A DNA stretch of 55,914 nucleotides from Candidatus Ornithomonoglobus intestinigallinarum (lineage in GTDB: Bacteria; Bacillota; Clostridia; UBA1381), in contig DVLU01000083.1 of NCBI GenBank assembly GCA_018715365.1, positions 1-55,914 of the forward strand, read 5' to 3'. A model generated the notes under the pieces. That model ran no database searches. It saw nothing but the letters and a program-made list of their open reading frames with translations, and was not told the origin of the DNA. Made by a program: the position numbers and the translations under genes. Positions 35,281 through 45,602 of the stretch are shown one piece after another; the first letter of the stretch is position 1, and the number at the start of each line of letters is the position of its first letter.

Positions 35281-36678
35281 ATGGAAGAAAATTCTGAAAG
35301 AACACCGGCGGCCGCGCAGCTTCAGCAGCGTGAAATGCCGCACAGCCAGGAGGCCGAGCAGGCGGTAATAGGCGGTATACTGGCAAACGCGCCGGCATGC
35401 GTCGGCGACGCTATAGAAATATTAAAACCGACTGATTTTTATTATATGCAGCACGCGCTTATTTTCGGCGTTGTTGTCGATCTGTTTAACGAAAACAGCG
35501 CGATAGACTTTGTCACCGTCGGCAACCGGTTAAGCCGTGAGGATAAGCTTGAGGGCGCGGGTGGCGTTGAATATCTTCGAAATGCCGCGTCAAGCGTGCC
35601 GACAACGCGAAACGTCGTTTATTATGCAAATATCGTAAAAGAAAAATCGATGCTCAGAAAGCTGATAAGCTTTTCGGGACAGGTAAACGATATGGCTTAC
35701 AACGGCGAGCAGGAAGCAACGGAGCTTATAAGCGAAGCCGAAACGCTGCTGTTTAAGATGGCGTCGGACAGCGAGCAGAACGACATCGTGCCGATAAGCG
35801 ATATACTGTACACAAGCTATCAGCAGCTTGTTGAGGATTCGCAGAACAGCGGCGGGCTTACCGGCCTTGACACCGGCTTTGACGAGCTGAATAAGCGGAC
35901 GGGCGGTTTCCACGGCGGAGAGCTTATACTTATCGCGGGACGTCCCGGCATGGGTAAGTCGAGCTTTGCCGTAAACATTGCGGAGCATGTGAGCATAGTA
36001 AACAAGAAGGCCACGGCAATCTTTAACCTTGAAATGCCGCGCGAGCAGATAGTAAACCGTATACTCTGCTCACAGGCGCTTGTCGATTCAAACAGGATAC
36101 GGACAGGCCAGATGGAGCCGGACGACTGGCGCAAAATCGGCGAGGTCGTAAACAAGGTTGAGCTTGCGCCCATGTATATAGACGATACGCCGAATATAAA
36201 AATAACGGAGATACGCGCAAAATGCCGCAGGCTCAAGCATACAAAAGGGCTTGCGCTTGTGGTTATAGACTATCTCCAGCTTATGGAGGCGGGCGGACGC
36301 TATGACAGCCGCCAGCAGGAGGTAACGGCGATATCGAGGTCGTTAAAAATACTTTCAAAGGAATTGAACGTGCCTGTAATTGCGCTGTCGCAGCTTTCGC
36401 GTGCAAACGAATCGCGCAAGGACAAGCGCCCGCAGCTCAGCGACCTCAGAGAATCGGGCGCGATAGAGCAGGACGCCGATATGGTAATGTTCCTTTACAG
36501 GGACGAGTATTACGACGAGGATTCAAAGGACAAAAACATAGCCGAATGTATCGTTGCAAAAAACAGAAGCGGCGAAACGGGCAAATTTAAGCTCGGCTGG
36601 CGCGGCGCGTACACCAAGTTCTCAAATCTCGAATACAGGGAAGAGGACGGCGCGCAGCCGGGCCGTGAAGAGGAATGA
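35281..36678 (+). CDS. dnaB: Replicative DNA helicase DnaB
   Basis: The 465-residue hexameric helicase has an N-terminal domain beginning MPHSQEAEQAVIGGIL, a linker, and a RecA-like domain. Walker A is GRPGMGKS (residues 220-227), Walker B lies in VVIDYLQLM, and the DnaB signatures ALSQLSRANE and DLRESGAIEQDAD are present. It unwinds DNA at the replication fork. The start lacks a Shine-Dalgarno sequence and follows TATAAT closely, suggesting a leaderless transcript from that promoter in addition to read-through from rplI. Confidence 0.97.
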   Translation: MEENSERTPAAAQLQQREMPHSQEAEQAVIGGILANAPACVGDAIEILKPTDFYYMQHALIFGVVVDLFNENSAIDFVTVGNRLSREDKLEGAGGVEYLRNAASSVPTTRNVVYYANIVKEKSMLRKLISFSGQVNDMAYNGEQEATELISEAETLLFKMASDSEQNDIVPISDILYTSYQQLVEDSQNSGGLTGLDTGFDELNKRTGGFHGGELILIAGRPGMGKSSFAVNIAEHVSIVNKKATAIFNLEMPREQIVNRILCSQALVDSNRIRTGQMEPDDWRKIGEVVNKVELAPMYIDDTPNIKITEIRAKCRRLKHTKGLALVVIDYLQLMEAGGRYDSRQQEVTAISRSLKILSKELNVPVIALSQLSRANESRKDKRPQLSDLRESGAIEQDADMVMFLYRDEYYDEDSKDKNIAECIVAKNRSGETGKFKLGWRGAYTKFSNLEYREEDGAQPGREEE

Positions 36679-36684
36679 CGCAGC

Positions 36685-38019
36685 ATGACGGCCGAAGATA
36701 AGGTATTTGATTTCATATCGGATAACGGGCTTTTAAAAGGCGGCAGAGGCGTTCTTGTCGGCTTATCCGGCGGCGCGGATTCCGTATGCCTTCTGCATAT
36801 GCTTTATTCGCTGAGGGAAAGGCTCGGGATAACGGTTTTCGCGGCGCATTTGAACCACGGTATACGCGGCGAAGAAGCGGAGCGCGACGAACGCTTCGCA
36901 AAGAGCTTCTGCGAAGGCCTCGGCGTTAAAATTTTTGTAAGGCATGTTGATATAAAAACAGAAGCAAAGCAGCGCGGAATGTCGGAGGAGCTTTGCGGAC
37001 GTGAGGCAAGGTATGCGTTTTTTGATGAATTATCAAAAAAGTACGACATAACATACATTGCAACGGCTCATAATATGAACGACAGCGCCGAAACACTGCT
37101 TATGAATTTTATGCGCGGTGCGTCTTTAAACGGTCTTTGCGGCATACCGGCAAGGCGCGGCTCCGTTATACGCCCGATACTTTGCCTTACACGCGGCGAA
37201 ATAACGGAATATAACAAATCACACGGTCTTGAATATGTGACGGACAGCACAAATTTAAGCTCCGTTTACACGAGAAACAAAATACGTCTTGAGCTTATAC
37301 CTGAAATAGAAAAAAGCTTTAACCCGAATTTCACGGAAACCGTCGTAAAGAATGCGGAAAATATGCGCCTTGACAAGGAGCTTCTCGATGAGCTCACCGA
37401 AAAAGCATATTCGCGCTGCGTAAGCGGCAATGCGGCCGAATTATCGGAGCTTATGAAGGAGCATATTTCGCTGCGGCGGCGAATAATATATAAGATGCTT
37501 ACGATAAACACAGGCACGGCCGATATTTCGGCGAAATATATAGACGCGATAGACGCTCTTGCCCGCACGGGCAGAACAGGCGCGTCGGCCGACCTGCCGT
37601 CGGGCTTTGAAGCCGCCGTCGAATACGGGAAACTGATAATCAGAAATAAAATAAAACACACCGGCGCATTTGAATACAGCCTGAAAGCTGGCGAGGAAAC
37701 GTATATACCGGAGCTCGGCTTATCGGTGCTTTTGGAGGAAACGGAAAAAAACGGCAGGCTGTCGTTTACGTTTCCCGAGGGCGCGGCACTTGCCGTAAGA
37801 AACAGAAGAGAAGGCGACGTTTTTTATCCCGAGGGGATGGAGGGCAGGAAAAAGCTAAAGAAATATTTTTCTGATGAAAAGCTTACGCGCGCAGAGCGTG
37901 AAAAGACGGGACTTTTAACGTCGGACGGTGAAATTGCCTATATATTCGGAAAACGCCGCGACAGGCGTTTTGCGTTTAAGGATAAGGGGCTCAGGCTCAT
38001 AATAAAAAAACGGAAATAA
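36685..38019 (+). CDS. tilS: tRNA(Ile)-lysidine synthase
   Basis: The 444-residue protein has the PP-loop ATP pyrophosphatase motif SGGADS near residue 30, then HLNHGIRG and TAHNMNDSAETLLMNFMRG, all diagnostic for TilS. The C-terminal TilS domain (RNRREGD, KLKKYFSDEK) is present. It converts C34 of the CAU-anticodon tRNA-Ile to lysidine so that it reads AUA. That matters in this genome, which uses ATA heavily. It starts six bases after dnaB and precedes ftsH, a common pairing. Confidence 0.95.
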   Translation: MTAEDKVFDFISDNGLLKGGRGVLVGLSGGADSVCLLHMLYSLRERLGITVFAAHLNHGIRGEEAERDERFAKSFCEGLGVKIFVRHVDIKTEAKQRGMSEELCGREARYAFFDELSKKYDITYIATAHNMNDSAETLLMNFMRGASLNGLCGIPARRGSVIRPILCLTRGEITEYNKSHGLEYVTDSTNLSSVYTRNKIRLELIPEIEKSFNPNFTETVVKNAENMRLDKELLDELTEKAYSRCVSGNAAELSELMKEHISLRRRIIYKMLTINTGTADISAKYIDAIDALARTGRTGASADLPSGFEAAVEYGKLIIRNKIKHTGAFEYSLKAGEETYIPELGLSVLLEETEKNGRLSFTFPEGAALAVRNRREGDVFYPEGMEGRKKLKKYFSDEKLTRAEREKTGLLTSDGEIAYIFGKRRDRRFAFKDKGLRLIIKKRK

Positions 38020-38046
38020 ATCCGTTAAAGACGAGGAGATGGGATA

Positions 38047-39867
38047 TTGCAGCAAAAGGGCTATAAGGGACTCGGAGTATGGCTTGCCGTGCTTATTGTA
38101 TGCTATATTATTTATAATATTGTCATAGGTCATATGATGAGCGGCGACACAAAGCTTGTGTATTCCGATTTGATACAAGCGATAAAGAATGAGAAAGTAA
38201 CGGAGCTTGTCATAAACGGCAACGAGGTGACGGCCCATATAGACGACGGCAGCAAAAACGGCACCGTTGCGAAGGTGACGATACCGTCGGTTGATACGCT
38301 TTACGCCGATGTGGGCGATGAAATGTCGATACAGATGGAGGAGGGGACGTTAAAGCAGGAGGCTTACGAATCAAAGTTTTCGTGGGTTGTTGTTTCAAAT
38401 ATAATAACCATCCTTGTATCGCTTTTGCTGCTTTATTTTCTGTTTGTACGCCGCGGCGGCATGGGCAGCGCCGGCGGCTTCACAAAATCGCGCGCAAAGC
38501 TTGCACAGGACAATAAAAAGGTGACGTTTAAGGACGTTGCCGGCGAGGATGAGGAAAAGACGGAGCTTGCCGAAATAGTCGAATTTCTGAAAAATCCGCA
38601 GAAGTTTATAAGCCTCGGTGCAAGGATACCGAAGGGAGTGCTGCTTGTGGGCAACCCGGGAACGGGTAAAACGCTGCTTGCAAGAGCCGTTGCCGGGGAA
38701 GCCGGCGTACCGTTTTTCTCGATAAGCGGCTCCGACTTTGTGGAGCTGTACGTCGGCGTCGGCGCATCGAGAGTAAGGGATTTGTTTGAGCAGGCAAAGA
38801 AAAACCGCCCCTGTATAATCTTTATAGACGAGATAGACGCAGTCGGAAGGCAGCGCGGCACAGGTATGGGCGGCGGCCATGACGAAAGGGAGCAGACGCT
38901 TAATCAGCTGCTTGTTGAAATGGACGGCTTCGGCGAAAACGACGGCATAATCATAATGGCGGCAACAAACCGCCCCGACGTTCTCGACCCAGCGCTTTTA
39001 AGACCGGGACGCTTCGACCGTCAAATTACCGTGGGGCTCCCGGATGTTGGCGGGCGCGAGGATATTTTAAAAATCCATTCGGCAAAGAAGCCGCTTGCGC
39101 CGGACGTTGATTTGAAAACAATTGCCAAAGCCACGGCGGGATATTCCGGCGCCGATTTGGAGAACCTTATGAATGAAGCGGCAATATACGCCGCAAGACG
39201 TGAGCATCCCGAGATCACAAAGCAGGATATAGAGGATGCAAACGTAAAAATAATGCTCGGCGTTGCAAAGCCGTCGCGCGTTATATCGGAGCTTGAAAAG
39301 AAGATAACGGCTTATCACGAAGCCGGCCATGCGGTTGCCGCAAGAGTTGTCGATAACAAGAACAGCGTCCATAAAATTTCAATCGTTCCGCGCGGCAGGG
39401 CGGGTGGCTTCACTATGTATCTCCCCGAGGAGGACAGGATGTATATGCCGCGCTCCGAAATGCTCGGCAGAATGATAGTCATGCTTGCCGGACGCGTTGC
39501 GGAGGAACTGATAATAGGCGATATAAGCACAGGCGCGTCGGACGACCTGAAGCGCGCCACGGCTCTTGCGCGGCAGATGGTGATGCAGTACGGTATGAGC
39601 GACAAGATAGGCCCCATAACGTACGATGAGGGCGGCGAGGTGTTCCTCGGACGCGATTTCGGTCACGCAAAGGCGTATTCCGAAAAAACCGCCGCCGATA
39701 TTGACGAGGAAGTAAAGCATATTCTGACGGAGCAATATAAGAAAACGTCGGAGCTGCTTAAGGAATATATGCCGTCGCTTATGAGCGTCGGAAAGCGTCT
39801 GCTTGAGGACGAAACAATTGACGGCGATATTTTTGAAGAATGCTTCAATTCAGGGATAAAGGAGTGA
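38047..39867 (+). CDS. ftsH: ATP-dependent zinc metalloprotease FtsH
   Basis: The 606-residue membrane protease starts at TTG 38047, with GAGGAG eight bases upstream. Two membrane helices (~10-32 and ~115-135) flank a small external domain. The AAA+ module has Walker A GNPGTGKT, Walker [12 protein letters not shown] and the second region of homology [19 protein letters not shown]. The zinc motif HEAGH is at residues 424-428. It degrades misfolded membrane and regulatory proteins. The order tilS-ftsH is conserved in Bacillota. Confidence 0.98.
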   Translation: MQQKGYKGLGVWLAVLIVCYIIYNIVIGHMMSGDTKLVYSDLIQAIKNEKVTELVINGNEVTAHIDDGSKNGTVAKVTIPSVDTLYADVGDEMSIQMEEGTLKQEAYESKFSWVVVSNIITILVSLLLLYFLFVRRGGMGSAGGFTKSRAKLAQDNKKVTFKDVAGEDEEKTELAEIVEFLKNPQKFISLGARIPKGVLLVGNPGTGKTLLARAVAGEAGVPFFSISGSDFVELYVGVGASRVRDLFEQAKKNRPCIIFIDEIDAVGRQRGTGMGGGHDEREQTLNQLLVEMDGFGENDGIIIMAATNRPDVLDPALLRPGRFDRQITVGLPDVGGREDILKIHSAKKPLAPDVDLKTIAKATAGYSGADLENLMNEAAIYAARREHPEITKQDIEDANVKIMLGVAKPSRVISELEKKITAYHEAGHAVAARVVDNKNSVHKISIVPRGRAGGFTMYLPEEDRMYMPRSEMLGRMIVMLAGRVAEELIIGDISTGASDDLKRATALARQMVMQYGMSDKIGPITYDEGGEVFLGRDFGHAKAYSEKTAADIDEEVKHILTEQYKKTSELLKEYMPSLMSVGKRLLEDETIDGDIFEECFNSGIKE

Positions 39868-39873
39868 GAACAA

Positions 39874-40080
39874 ATGGCAAAGGTAACAAAGGATACTCTT
39901 ATAGGCGAGCTGCTTCAGATAGACATAGATAAAGTTGCGCCGCTGCTTTTGGGTATAGGTATGCACTGCCTGGGCTGCCCGTCGTCGCAGGGCGAGAGCC
40001 TGGAGGAGGCGTGCATGGTGCACGGCGTTGACGTAAACGAGCTTGTTGATAAAATAAACGAGGCAATAGGCGAGAAGTAA
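39874..40080 (+). CDS. DUF1858 small protein
   Basis: The 68-residue protein matches DUF1858: an N-terminal [12 protein letters not shown] segment and the cysteine motif [10 protein letters not shown], followed by a helix ending in the NEAIGEK region. The domain occurs alone or fused to hybrid-cluster and disulfide oxidoreductase proteins, so a redox role is likely but untested. It begins six bases after ftsH and is followed by a terminator. Confidence 0.85.
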   Translation: MAKVTKDTLIGELLQIDIDKVAPLLLGIGMHCLGCPSSQGESLEEACMVHGVDVNELVDKINEAIGEK

Positions 40081-40097
40081 ACAGGTTTGCGGAGCGC

Positions 40098-40132
40098 AAA
40101 AAAAAGACCGGACATTTTGCACGGTCTTTTTT
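40098..40132 (+). terminator. Terminator after the ftsH operon
   Basis: AAAAAAGACCG pairs with CGGTCTTTTTT around a loop of about 11 bases, giving an A/T-flanked stem that can work in both directions between the convergent DUF1858 and ireB genes. Confidence 0.85.
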
Positions 40133-40188
40133 GTTTGCACGCAGGACTTGCCTGCATGATGCTGTTTGCGATGTGTTGATTATTTAAT

Positions 40189-40440
40189 TTAAAGATTTTT
40201 TACGTAAGCTTTAACAAATTCCTCAAGCAGCTCGTCGCGCTCTATCTTTACTATAAGGCCTCTTGCGCCGTTATAGCTCGTTATGTACGTCGGATCCCCC
40301 GAAAGGATGTAGCCGACCATCTGACTTATAGGGTCATAGCCTTTTACTTTAAGCGCTTCGTAAACGCGCGAAACAATGTCGCGCACCTCTTGTTCCTTGT
40401 CAAATTCAAGGTTTATTTTCATCGTTTCGTTAAATTCCAT
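40189..40440 (-). CDS. ireB: IreB family regulatory phosphoprotein (DUF965)
   Basis: The 83-residue protein matches IreB/DUF965 over its whole length ([35 protein letters not shown] and [18 protein letters not shown]). In Enterococcus the homologue is phosphorylated by the PASTA kinase IreK and affects cephalosporin tolerance. AAAGGG lies about eight bases before the ATG. In many Bacillota it neighbours ruvX and alaS; here it stands alone behind the ATPase operon with its own promoter. Confidence 0.93.
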   Translation of the reverse strand: MEFNETMKINLEFDKEQEVRDIVSRVYEALKVKGYDPISQMVGYILSGDPTYITSYNGARGLIVKIERDELLEEFVKAYVKNL

Positions 40441-40520
40441 TTCATTATCACCCTTTCAGTTTTTGTGTATTCTCATGCTGCGGAACTGACCTCTCTCACC
40501 GCTGTAAAACCACTGTAATA

Positions 40521-40549
40521 ATAATATTACATTTTGACCGAAAATTCAA
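40521..40549 (-). promoter_or_regulatory. Candidate promoter of ireB
   Basis: On the - strand, TTGAAT (40544-40549) and TATTAT (40521-40526) are 17 bases apart, about 80 bases before the ireB start. The -10 region lies inside a short palindrome (GTAATAATAATATTAC). Confidence 0.6.
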
Positions 40550-40661
40550 GTCTTTTTCAAAAAAATTTATAGTTTTTTTAACTTTTGTTCGTTTTAGATG
40601 AAAAATATTGCCAATTAAACAATATTATATTCATATTCACAAGCAAATCCGACGATTATTC

Positions 40662-40703
40662 AAAAGCTCCGGAAAACGCACGGGAGCATTTTACGGAGCT
40701 TTT
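40662..40703 (-). terminator. Hairpin closing the V/A-ATPase operon
   Basis: AAAAGCTCCG and CGGAGCTTTT form a 10-bp stem just past the subunit D stop. A nested CTCCCGTGCG segment offers an alternative pairing. The T-run on the - strand is short (TTTT), so termination may be partial. The rest of the 269-base gap holds only the ireB promoter. Confidence 0.65.
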
Positions 40704-40709
40704 ATTTTT

Positions 40710-41333
40710 TTATCCGTTCTTTTCCTTCTGATTTTTTATAACCTTGAGCCTTGAATGTTCCTCGCGGTCTTTTTCCTCAAGCGCGTTGCCTATATCCTTA
40801 ACGATAGTTTCATAAAGAGGTATCGTTATGTTCTCAAGCGCGTTTGCGCGCTTCTGTGTTTTTTTGATATTCATTGCAAGGCGGTATACGGAGTTTTCTA
40901 TTTCCGTAAGCCGAACGGTGAGCATTTTAACCTCGTTGAATTTGAGAAACGCCTCATCGAGCGCCGAGGTGGTGTTTGAAAAGCCGTATATCGGCCTGCC
41001 GGAAAATTTCTTTGCGCGCACAACCGGTATTTCCACACCCATAACGCTCCGCAAATCTATTTCCACACTGTCCTCAAATGCGGCGCTGTGAGCGTGCTCC
41101 GTAACGGAGGTTACGCTCATGAGCACGTTTGCGCTCTCAAGCGCGCGGTATGCCTGCGCGAACGTTTCCTCTATGCGTGCTTCAACGTCCTTTGCTTCTT
41201 CAATAAGCTGCATCATCTCGCGTATGAGGATGTTGCGCTTTTTATCGAGCATCTCATAGCCCTGCTTTGAAAGCTGAAGCGTATTTTTTGCCGACATCAG
41301 ATTGCCCTTTGTGGGCGCAAGTGTTTTCTGCAT
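40710..41333 (-). CDS. atpD: V/A-type ATPase subunit D
   Basis: The 207-residue coiled-coil central stalk protein matches family signatures PTKGNLM near the start and the long heptad helices on both sides. It rotates inside the A3B3 ring and couples ATP turnover to the membrane ring. AAAGGAGG lies about 10 bases before the ATG. It is the last gene of the operon, 15 bases after subunit B. Confidence 0.95.
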   Translation of the reverse strand: MQKTLAPTKGNLMSAKNTLQLSKQGYEMLDKKRNILIREMMQLIEEAKDVEARIEETFAQAYRALESANVLMSVTSVTEHAHSAAFEDSVEIDLRSVMGVEIPVVRAKKFSGRPIYGFSNTTSALDEAFLKFNEVKMLTVRLTEIENSVYRLAMNIKKTQKRANALENITIPLYETIVKDIGNALEEKDREEHSRLKVIKNQKEKNG

Positions 41334-41348
41334 ATACCTGCGCCTCCT

Positions 41349-42743
41349 TTAAGCTTCTTCCGCGGGCTTGTAATACTTGTCAAGAATATCGTCGCTTACA
41401 CGGTCAAGCTCGCTCTTCGGCAGCATACCGAGGAGCTTCCAGCCCAGATCAAGCGTCTCCGTGATGCTTCTGTTTTCGTCCTTGCTCTGCGACAGGAACA
41501 TGCTGTCAAACGCCTTGCCGAACGCAATATATTTTTTGTCTATATCGGAAAGCTCATCTTCGCCGATTACCGACGCAAGGCTTTTTGCGTCCTCAACCTT
41601 CGAGTAAGCGGCAAAAAGCTGGTTTGAAAGCGCCGGATGATCCTCGCGCGTAAAGCCTTCGCCTATGCCGTCCTTCATAAGACGCGACAGCGACGGCAGT
41701 ATCGATACGGGCGGATATACGCCCGTAAGGCTAAGCGAACGGCCGAGAACTATCTGTCCCTCCGTAATGTATCCCGTAAGGTCGGGAATGGGGTGGGTTA
41801 TATCGTCGTTGGGCATTGTGAGTATGGGCACCTGCGTAACGGAGCCCTTTGCGTCTTTTATTATACCGGCGCGCTCATAAAGCGACGCAAGGTCCGAATA
41901 AAGATAACCGGGGAAGCCCTTTCTTGAGGGTATTTCACCCTTTGACGATGAAATCTCGCGAAGCGCCTCCGCATACGACGTCATATCGGTAAGTATAACG
42001 AGCACGTGCATATCATGCTTAAACGCAAGATATTCGGCTGCCGTAAGCGCGCAGCGCGGCGTTATTATTCTTTCAACAACAGGGTCGTTTGAAAGGTTTA
42101 AAAACATTACGACCTTGCTTATTACGCCGCTTTCCTCAAACGACTTTCTGAAGAAGTTCGCAACGTCGTGCTTAACGCCCATTGCGGCGAACACTATGGC
42201 GAACTTTTCGCCGTTTATATCCTCCTCGTCAACAACTTTTGCCTGGCGGGCTATCTGTATCGCAAGCTGGTCGTGGGGGAGGCCGTCGCCCGAGAATATC
42301 GGCAGCTTCTGACCTCTTATAAGCGTTGTAAGGCAGTCTATTGACGATATTCCCGTCTGTATAAAGTTGTTCGGGTATTCGCGCGATACGGGATTTATCG
42401 GCTGGCCGTTTACGTCGCGGACCTCATCGGCAAGATAATCGCCAAGGCCGTCTATCGGCCTGCCCACGCCGTCAAGCGTTCTGCCGAGTATTTCAAGCGA
42501 AAGCGGAAGCCGCATAGGCTCTCCCATAAGCTTTGTTTTTGTGTTTGTGAGCGACAGGCCGCTTGTGCCTTCAAAAAGCTGTATTATGGCCTTGTCGCCG
42601 TAAATTTCTATAACTCTGCCTATTCGCTTTGAACCGTCGTCGAGCGTGACGGTGACCATTTCCTCGTAGAACGCTTCCGTAACGCCGTCGATGACTGCAA
42701 GGGGCCCCTGAATATTGTTAAGACCCATATATTCAATAGCCAT
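41349..42743 (-). CDS. atpB: V/A-type ATPase subunit B
   Basis: The 464-residue regulatory (non-catalytic) subunit has the typical [11 protein letters not shown] start, [22 protein letters not shown] in place of a true Walker A, and [23 protein letters not shown] in the nucleotide-site region. It alternates with subunit A in the soluble head. Spacing and strand place it in the nine-gene operon. Confidence 0.97.
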   Translation of the reverse strand: MAIEYMGLNNIQGPLAVIDGVTEAFYEEMVTVTLDDGSKRIGRVIEIYGDKAIIQLFEGTSGLSLTNTKTKLMGEPMRLPLSLEILGRTLDGVGRPIDGLGDYLADEVRDVNGQPINPVSREYPNNFIQTGISSIDCLTTLIRGQKLPIFSGDGLPHDQLAIQIARQAKVVDEEDINGEKFAIVFAAMGVKHDVANFFRKSFEESGVISKVVMFLNLSNDPVVERIITPRCALTAAEYLAFKHDMHVLVILTDMTSYAEALREISSSKGEIPSRKGFPGYLYSDLASLYERAGIIKDAKGSVTQVPILTMPNDDITHPIPDLTGYITEGQIVLGRSLSLTGVYPPVSILPSLSRLMKDGIGEGFTREDHPALSNQLFAAYSKVEDAKSLASVIGEDELSDIDKKYIAFGKAFDSMFLSQSKDENRSITETLDLGWKLLGMLPKSELDRVSDDILDKYYKPAEEA

Positions 42744-42785
42744 ATTGCTGTTTCACACTCCTTTTCCGGGATTAAGCAAAAGGGC

Positions 42786-44558
42786 TTAATCCTCATCTAT
42801 CTTCTGAGCTATAAGCCTGTCAAACGTATCGTTTATTTTTCTTGTAAGCTCATGGAACGGAGAGTCTATATCCGTATTTCCTATGGTGTATTTTATTCTG
42901 ATAATGTCCTCAACTATTCCCGTTTCGTTTATCTTCGAAAATACAATGCCGCGCTCCACCATATCCTTCATTCTGTCGTCAAGCAGAAGAATAACGTCCA
43001 TCATTCTGTCCTGCTTTTCCGGCGGAACGTAGGTATCGTCGGCATGGAAGGCGTTTTGCTGCAAAAATCCGAGACGGATTGCGCGTGCAACCTCAAGCGT
43101 CGCCTTCTGACCGTCAGGCAGGACGTCCGCGCCTATAAGCTTTACTATTTCGAGCAGGTTGCTTTCCTCCTGAAGTATTGCCATTATCCTTGCGCGCTTT
43201 TCCATAAAGTTCTTCGATACGTTTTCCTCGTACCACGGCGTAAGCTCATCGATGTATTCGCTGTAGCTTGAAAGCCACTGGATAGCGGGGTAGTGCCTTG
43301 CATAAGCAAGCGACTTGTCAAGCGCCCAGAAGCAACGTATAAAGCGCTTTGTGTTCTGCGTTACAGGCTCCGAGAAGTCGCCGCCCTGCGGCGATACGGC
43401 GCCTATTATGGTCACCGAGCCCTCCGAGCCGTTAAGGTTTGTAACGTAGCCGGCGCGCTCGTAAAATTGCGAAAGCCTTGACGCAAGATATGCGGGGAAG
43501 CCCTCCTCGGCCGGCATTTCCTCAAGACGGCCCGAGATTTCTCTTAAAGCCTCCGCCCAGCGCGACGTTGAGTCCGCCATAAGGGCAACATCGTAGCCCA
43601 TGTCGCGGTAATATTCGGCAAGCGTAACACCGGTGTATATTGAAGCCTCACGCGCCGCAACGGGCATATTTGACGTGTTTGCGATAAGGACCGTCCTGTC
43701 CATAAGCGGCCTGTTTGATTTCGGGTCGATAAGCTCCGAAAACTCCTCGAGCACCTGTGTCATTTCGTTTCCGCGCTCGCCGCAGCCGATATATACTATA
43801 ATGTCCGCGTCGCACCATTTTGCAAGCTGATGCTGCGTCATGGTTTTTCCGGTGCCGAAGCCGCCGGGGATGGCCGCCGCGCCGCCCTTTGCAAGCGGGA
43901 ACATCGAGTCTATAACACGCTGGCCGGTAATAAGCGGCTTTTCTATCGGCTGCCGCTTAAGATACGGCCTTGCCTGCTTTATGGGCCATTCCTGCTTCAT
44001 GGTAAGCTCTTTTAAGCCGTCGTCGGTCTGCACTTTTGCTATGACCTCGGTAATGGTGTGGCTGCCGTTTTCGGCTGTCCATTTTACTATACCGTGTATT
44101 CCGGGCGGCACCATCACGCGGTGCTCGATAAGCGACGTTTCGGGCGTAACGGCTATTATATCGCCGCCGCTTACAATGTCGCCCTCCGAAATTTTCATTG
44201 TTACGTTCCAGGTTTTCTTTTCGTCAAGCGGCGAAACCTTAAGCCCGCGCGCTATAAACGCTCCCGAACGGTTTCTGATTTCCCTCAGAGGGTGCTCTAT
44301 GCCGTCGAATATATCGGATATTATTCCCGGCGCAAGCGTAATGGAGAGCGGCGCGCCAGTTCCGCGCACAGGCTCCCCGAGATGAAGTCCGGTAGTCTCC
44401 TCATATACCTGTATGACAGTAGCGTCCGCTTCAACGCCTATGACTTCGCCGACAAGCTCTTCGCTGCCGACGTAGACCATTTCCTGCATACTGAATTCAT
44501 TAGAGCCCTTTGCCCTTACGACCGGGCCGTTTATACCGAAAATTTTAGCATTAGCCAT
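42786..44558 (-). CDS. atpA: V/A-type ATPase catalytic subunit A
   Basis: The 590-residue catalytic subunit has Walker A GGFGTGKT (usually GPFGAGKT), the bulge or non-homologous region following the N-terminal barrel (residues ~115-185), and the catalytic-site segment [14 protein letters not shown]. It hydrolyses or makes ATP at the A/B interface. The Walker A variant keeps the lysine and threonine and should be active. Confidence 0.97.
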   Translation of the reverse strand: MANAKIFGINGPVVRAKGSNEFSMQEMVYVGSEELVGEVIGVEADATVIQVYEETTGLHLGEPVRGTGAPLSITLAPGIISDIFDGIEHPLREIRNRSGAFIARGLKVSPLDEKKTWNVTMKISEGDIVSGGDIIAVTPETSLIEHRVMVPPGIHGIVKWTAENGSHTITEVIAKVQTDDGLKELTMKQEWPIKQARPYLKRQPIEKPLITGQRVIDSMFPLAKGGAAAIPGGFGTGKTMTQHQLAKWCDADIIVYIGCGERGNEMTQVLEEFSELIDPKSNRPLMDRTVLIANTSNMPVAAREASIYTGVTLAEYYRDMGYDVALMADSTSRWAEALREISGRLEEMPAEEGFPAYLASRLSQFYERAGYVTNLNGSEGSVTIIGAVSPQGGDFSEPVTQNTKRFIRCFWALDKSLAYARHYPAIQWLSSYSEYIDELTPWYEENVSKNFMEKRARIMAILQEESNLLEIVKLIGADVLPDGQKATLEVARAIRLGFLQQNAFHADDTYVPPEKQDRMMDVILLLDDRMKDMVERGIVFSKINETGIVEDIIRIKYTIGNTDIDSPFHELTRKINDTFDRLIAQKIDED

Positions 44559-44590
44559 GCGTATCCTTCCTTTCGGGTTGATTTAGTAAT

Positions 44591-45196
44591 TTATCCGATC
44601 GTAAGACCGCTGCGCTGCAGGAAGTTCCTTTTCTCCTCAGCAAGCATTTCCTTGAACGAATAATCCACGCTTACGCGCCGCTCCGTGTTAAAGACCTTTG
44701 CACCGCCGAGAAAATCCTTTTCGCCGGCAGCTTCAACGCTGATTTCGCCTCCGTCGTTGGAGAGCTTCTCGATTTGATTTTTAAATCTAAGGTCGTCGGA
44801 AGAAATATATACGGTTTTGGGGCCTTTGCCGACCTCAAAAACGGCTTTTTCTATTTTATCCGGCAGCCATTTCCCGTACTCCTCGGTTTTTGTAAAGGCC
44901 TTAAGCTTTTCAGCGGCTGCCTCCATAACCTCATTCACTATCCGTTCGCGCGTAAGAAGCAGCTTTTTTCTTGCCTCAAGCTCCTCCTGAAGCACCTTTT
45001 CGTTTGCGGATTTCTTCGCGTCCGTTATGCTGTGCTGTATCAGCTTATACGCTTCCTCAAGAAACTCGGTTTCCTTTGCGTCAACCCATGTATCGTGCTT
45101 TTTCTTTATCTTCTCAAGCAGCTCGTCACGCTTTGTGCCTGCGTCGTCAAGGACGAGAGATGTAAAGGTATTAAGTTTTTCTTTTAGGTTTTCCAT
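44591..45196 (-). CDS. V/A-type ATPase subunit E
   Basis: The product has 201 residues from the ATG at 45196, with GGAGG eight bases upstream; the longer in-frame ORF reaching 45238 starts without a ribosome site. The protein is a long N-terminal coiled coil (KRDELLEKIKKKHDTW, a lysine/glutamate-rich helix) and an alpha/beta C-terminal domain. It forms the peripheral stalk with the G/H subunit. Confidence 0.9.
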   Translation of the reverse strand: MENLKEKLNTFTSLVLDDAGTKRDELLEKIKKKHDTWVDAKETEFLEEAYKLIQHSITDAKKSANEKVLQEELEARKKLLLTRERIVNEVMEAAAEKLKAFTKTEEYGKWLPDKIEKAVFEVGKGPKTVYISSDDLRFKNQIEKLSNDGGEISVEAAGEKDFLGGAKVFNTERRVSVDYSFKEMLAEEKRNFLQRSGLTIG

Positions 45197-45265
45197 ATTC
45201 GGCGCCTCCGTTTCGATAATTATGATGGATAACCGCAAAAATGACTTTTGCGGCTGCCAGGCTGA

Positions 45266-45574
45266 TTACAATTTTAAGCCGATCGACTCCTGCACAAGGC
45301 TGTTTATCGAATGAGCAATATCGCGGCTGCCGTGGCGGTCGGGTATCTCTATTATAAGCGGCGTGTGAAGCGTAAGCTTTAGCCGGTTAAGGTATTCCTT
45401 GACCGTTGCTCCCGCCTTTTCCGTAAGCACCAGTATGCCGAGCTCCTTATCCGCCAGCGCCTTTTTTATTTCAGCCTGTACTTCGTCCGCGGTATGCGCC
45501 ACGCAGCCGTCTATGCCGGCTAAGCGCATACCTATCTGAGTATCTATATTATCGCTTATCAAATACATTTTCAT
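45266..45574 (-). CDS. V/A-type ATPase subunit F
   Basis: The 102-residue small Rossmann-like protein has the family pattern MYLISDNIDTQIGMRLAGI at the start and LTEKAG and PLIIEIPDRHG later. It binds the central stalk subunit D. It is followed by subunit E after 69 bases; the spacer has no clear hairpin. Confidence 0.92.
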   Translation of the reverse strand: MKMYLISDNIDTQIGMRLAGIDGCVAHTADEVQAEIKKALADKELGILVLTEKAGATVKEYLNRLKLTLHTPLIIEIPDRHGSRDIAHSINSLVQESIGLKL

Positions 45575-45602
45575 AGCAGTGATACTCCTTATAAAACCCG
45601 GC

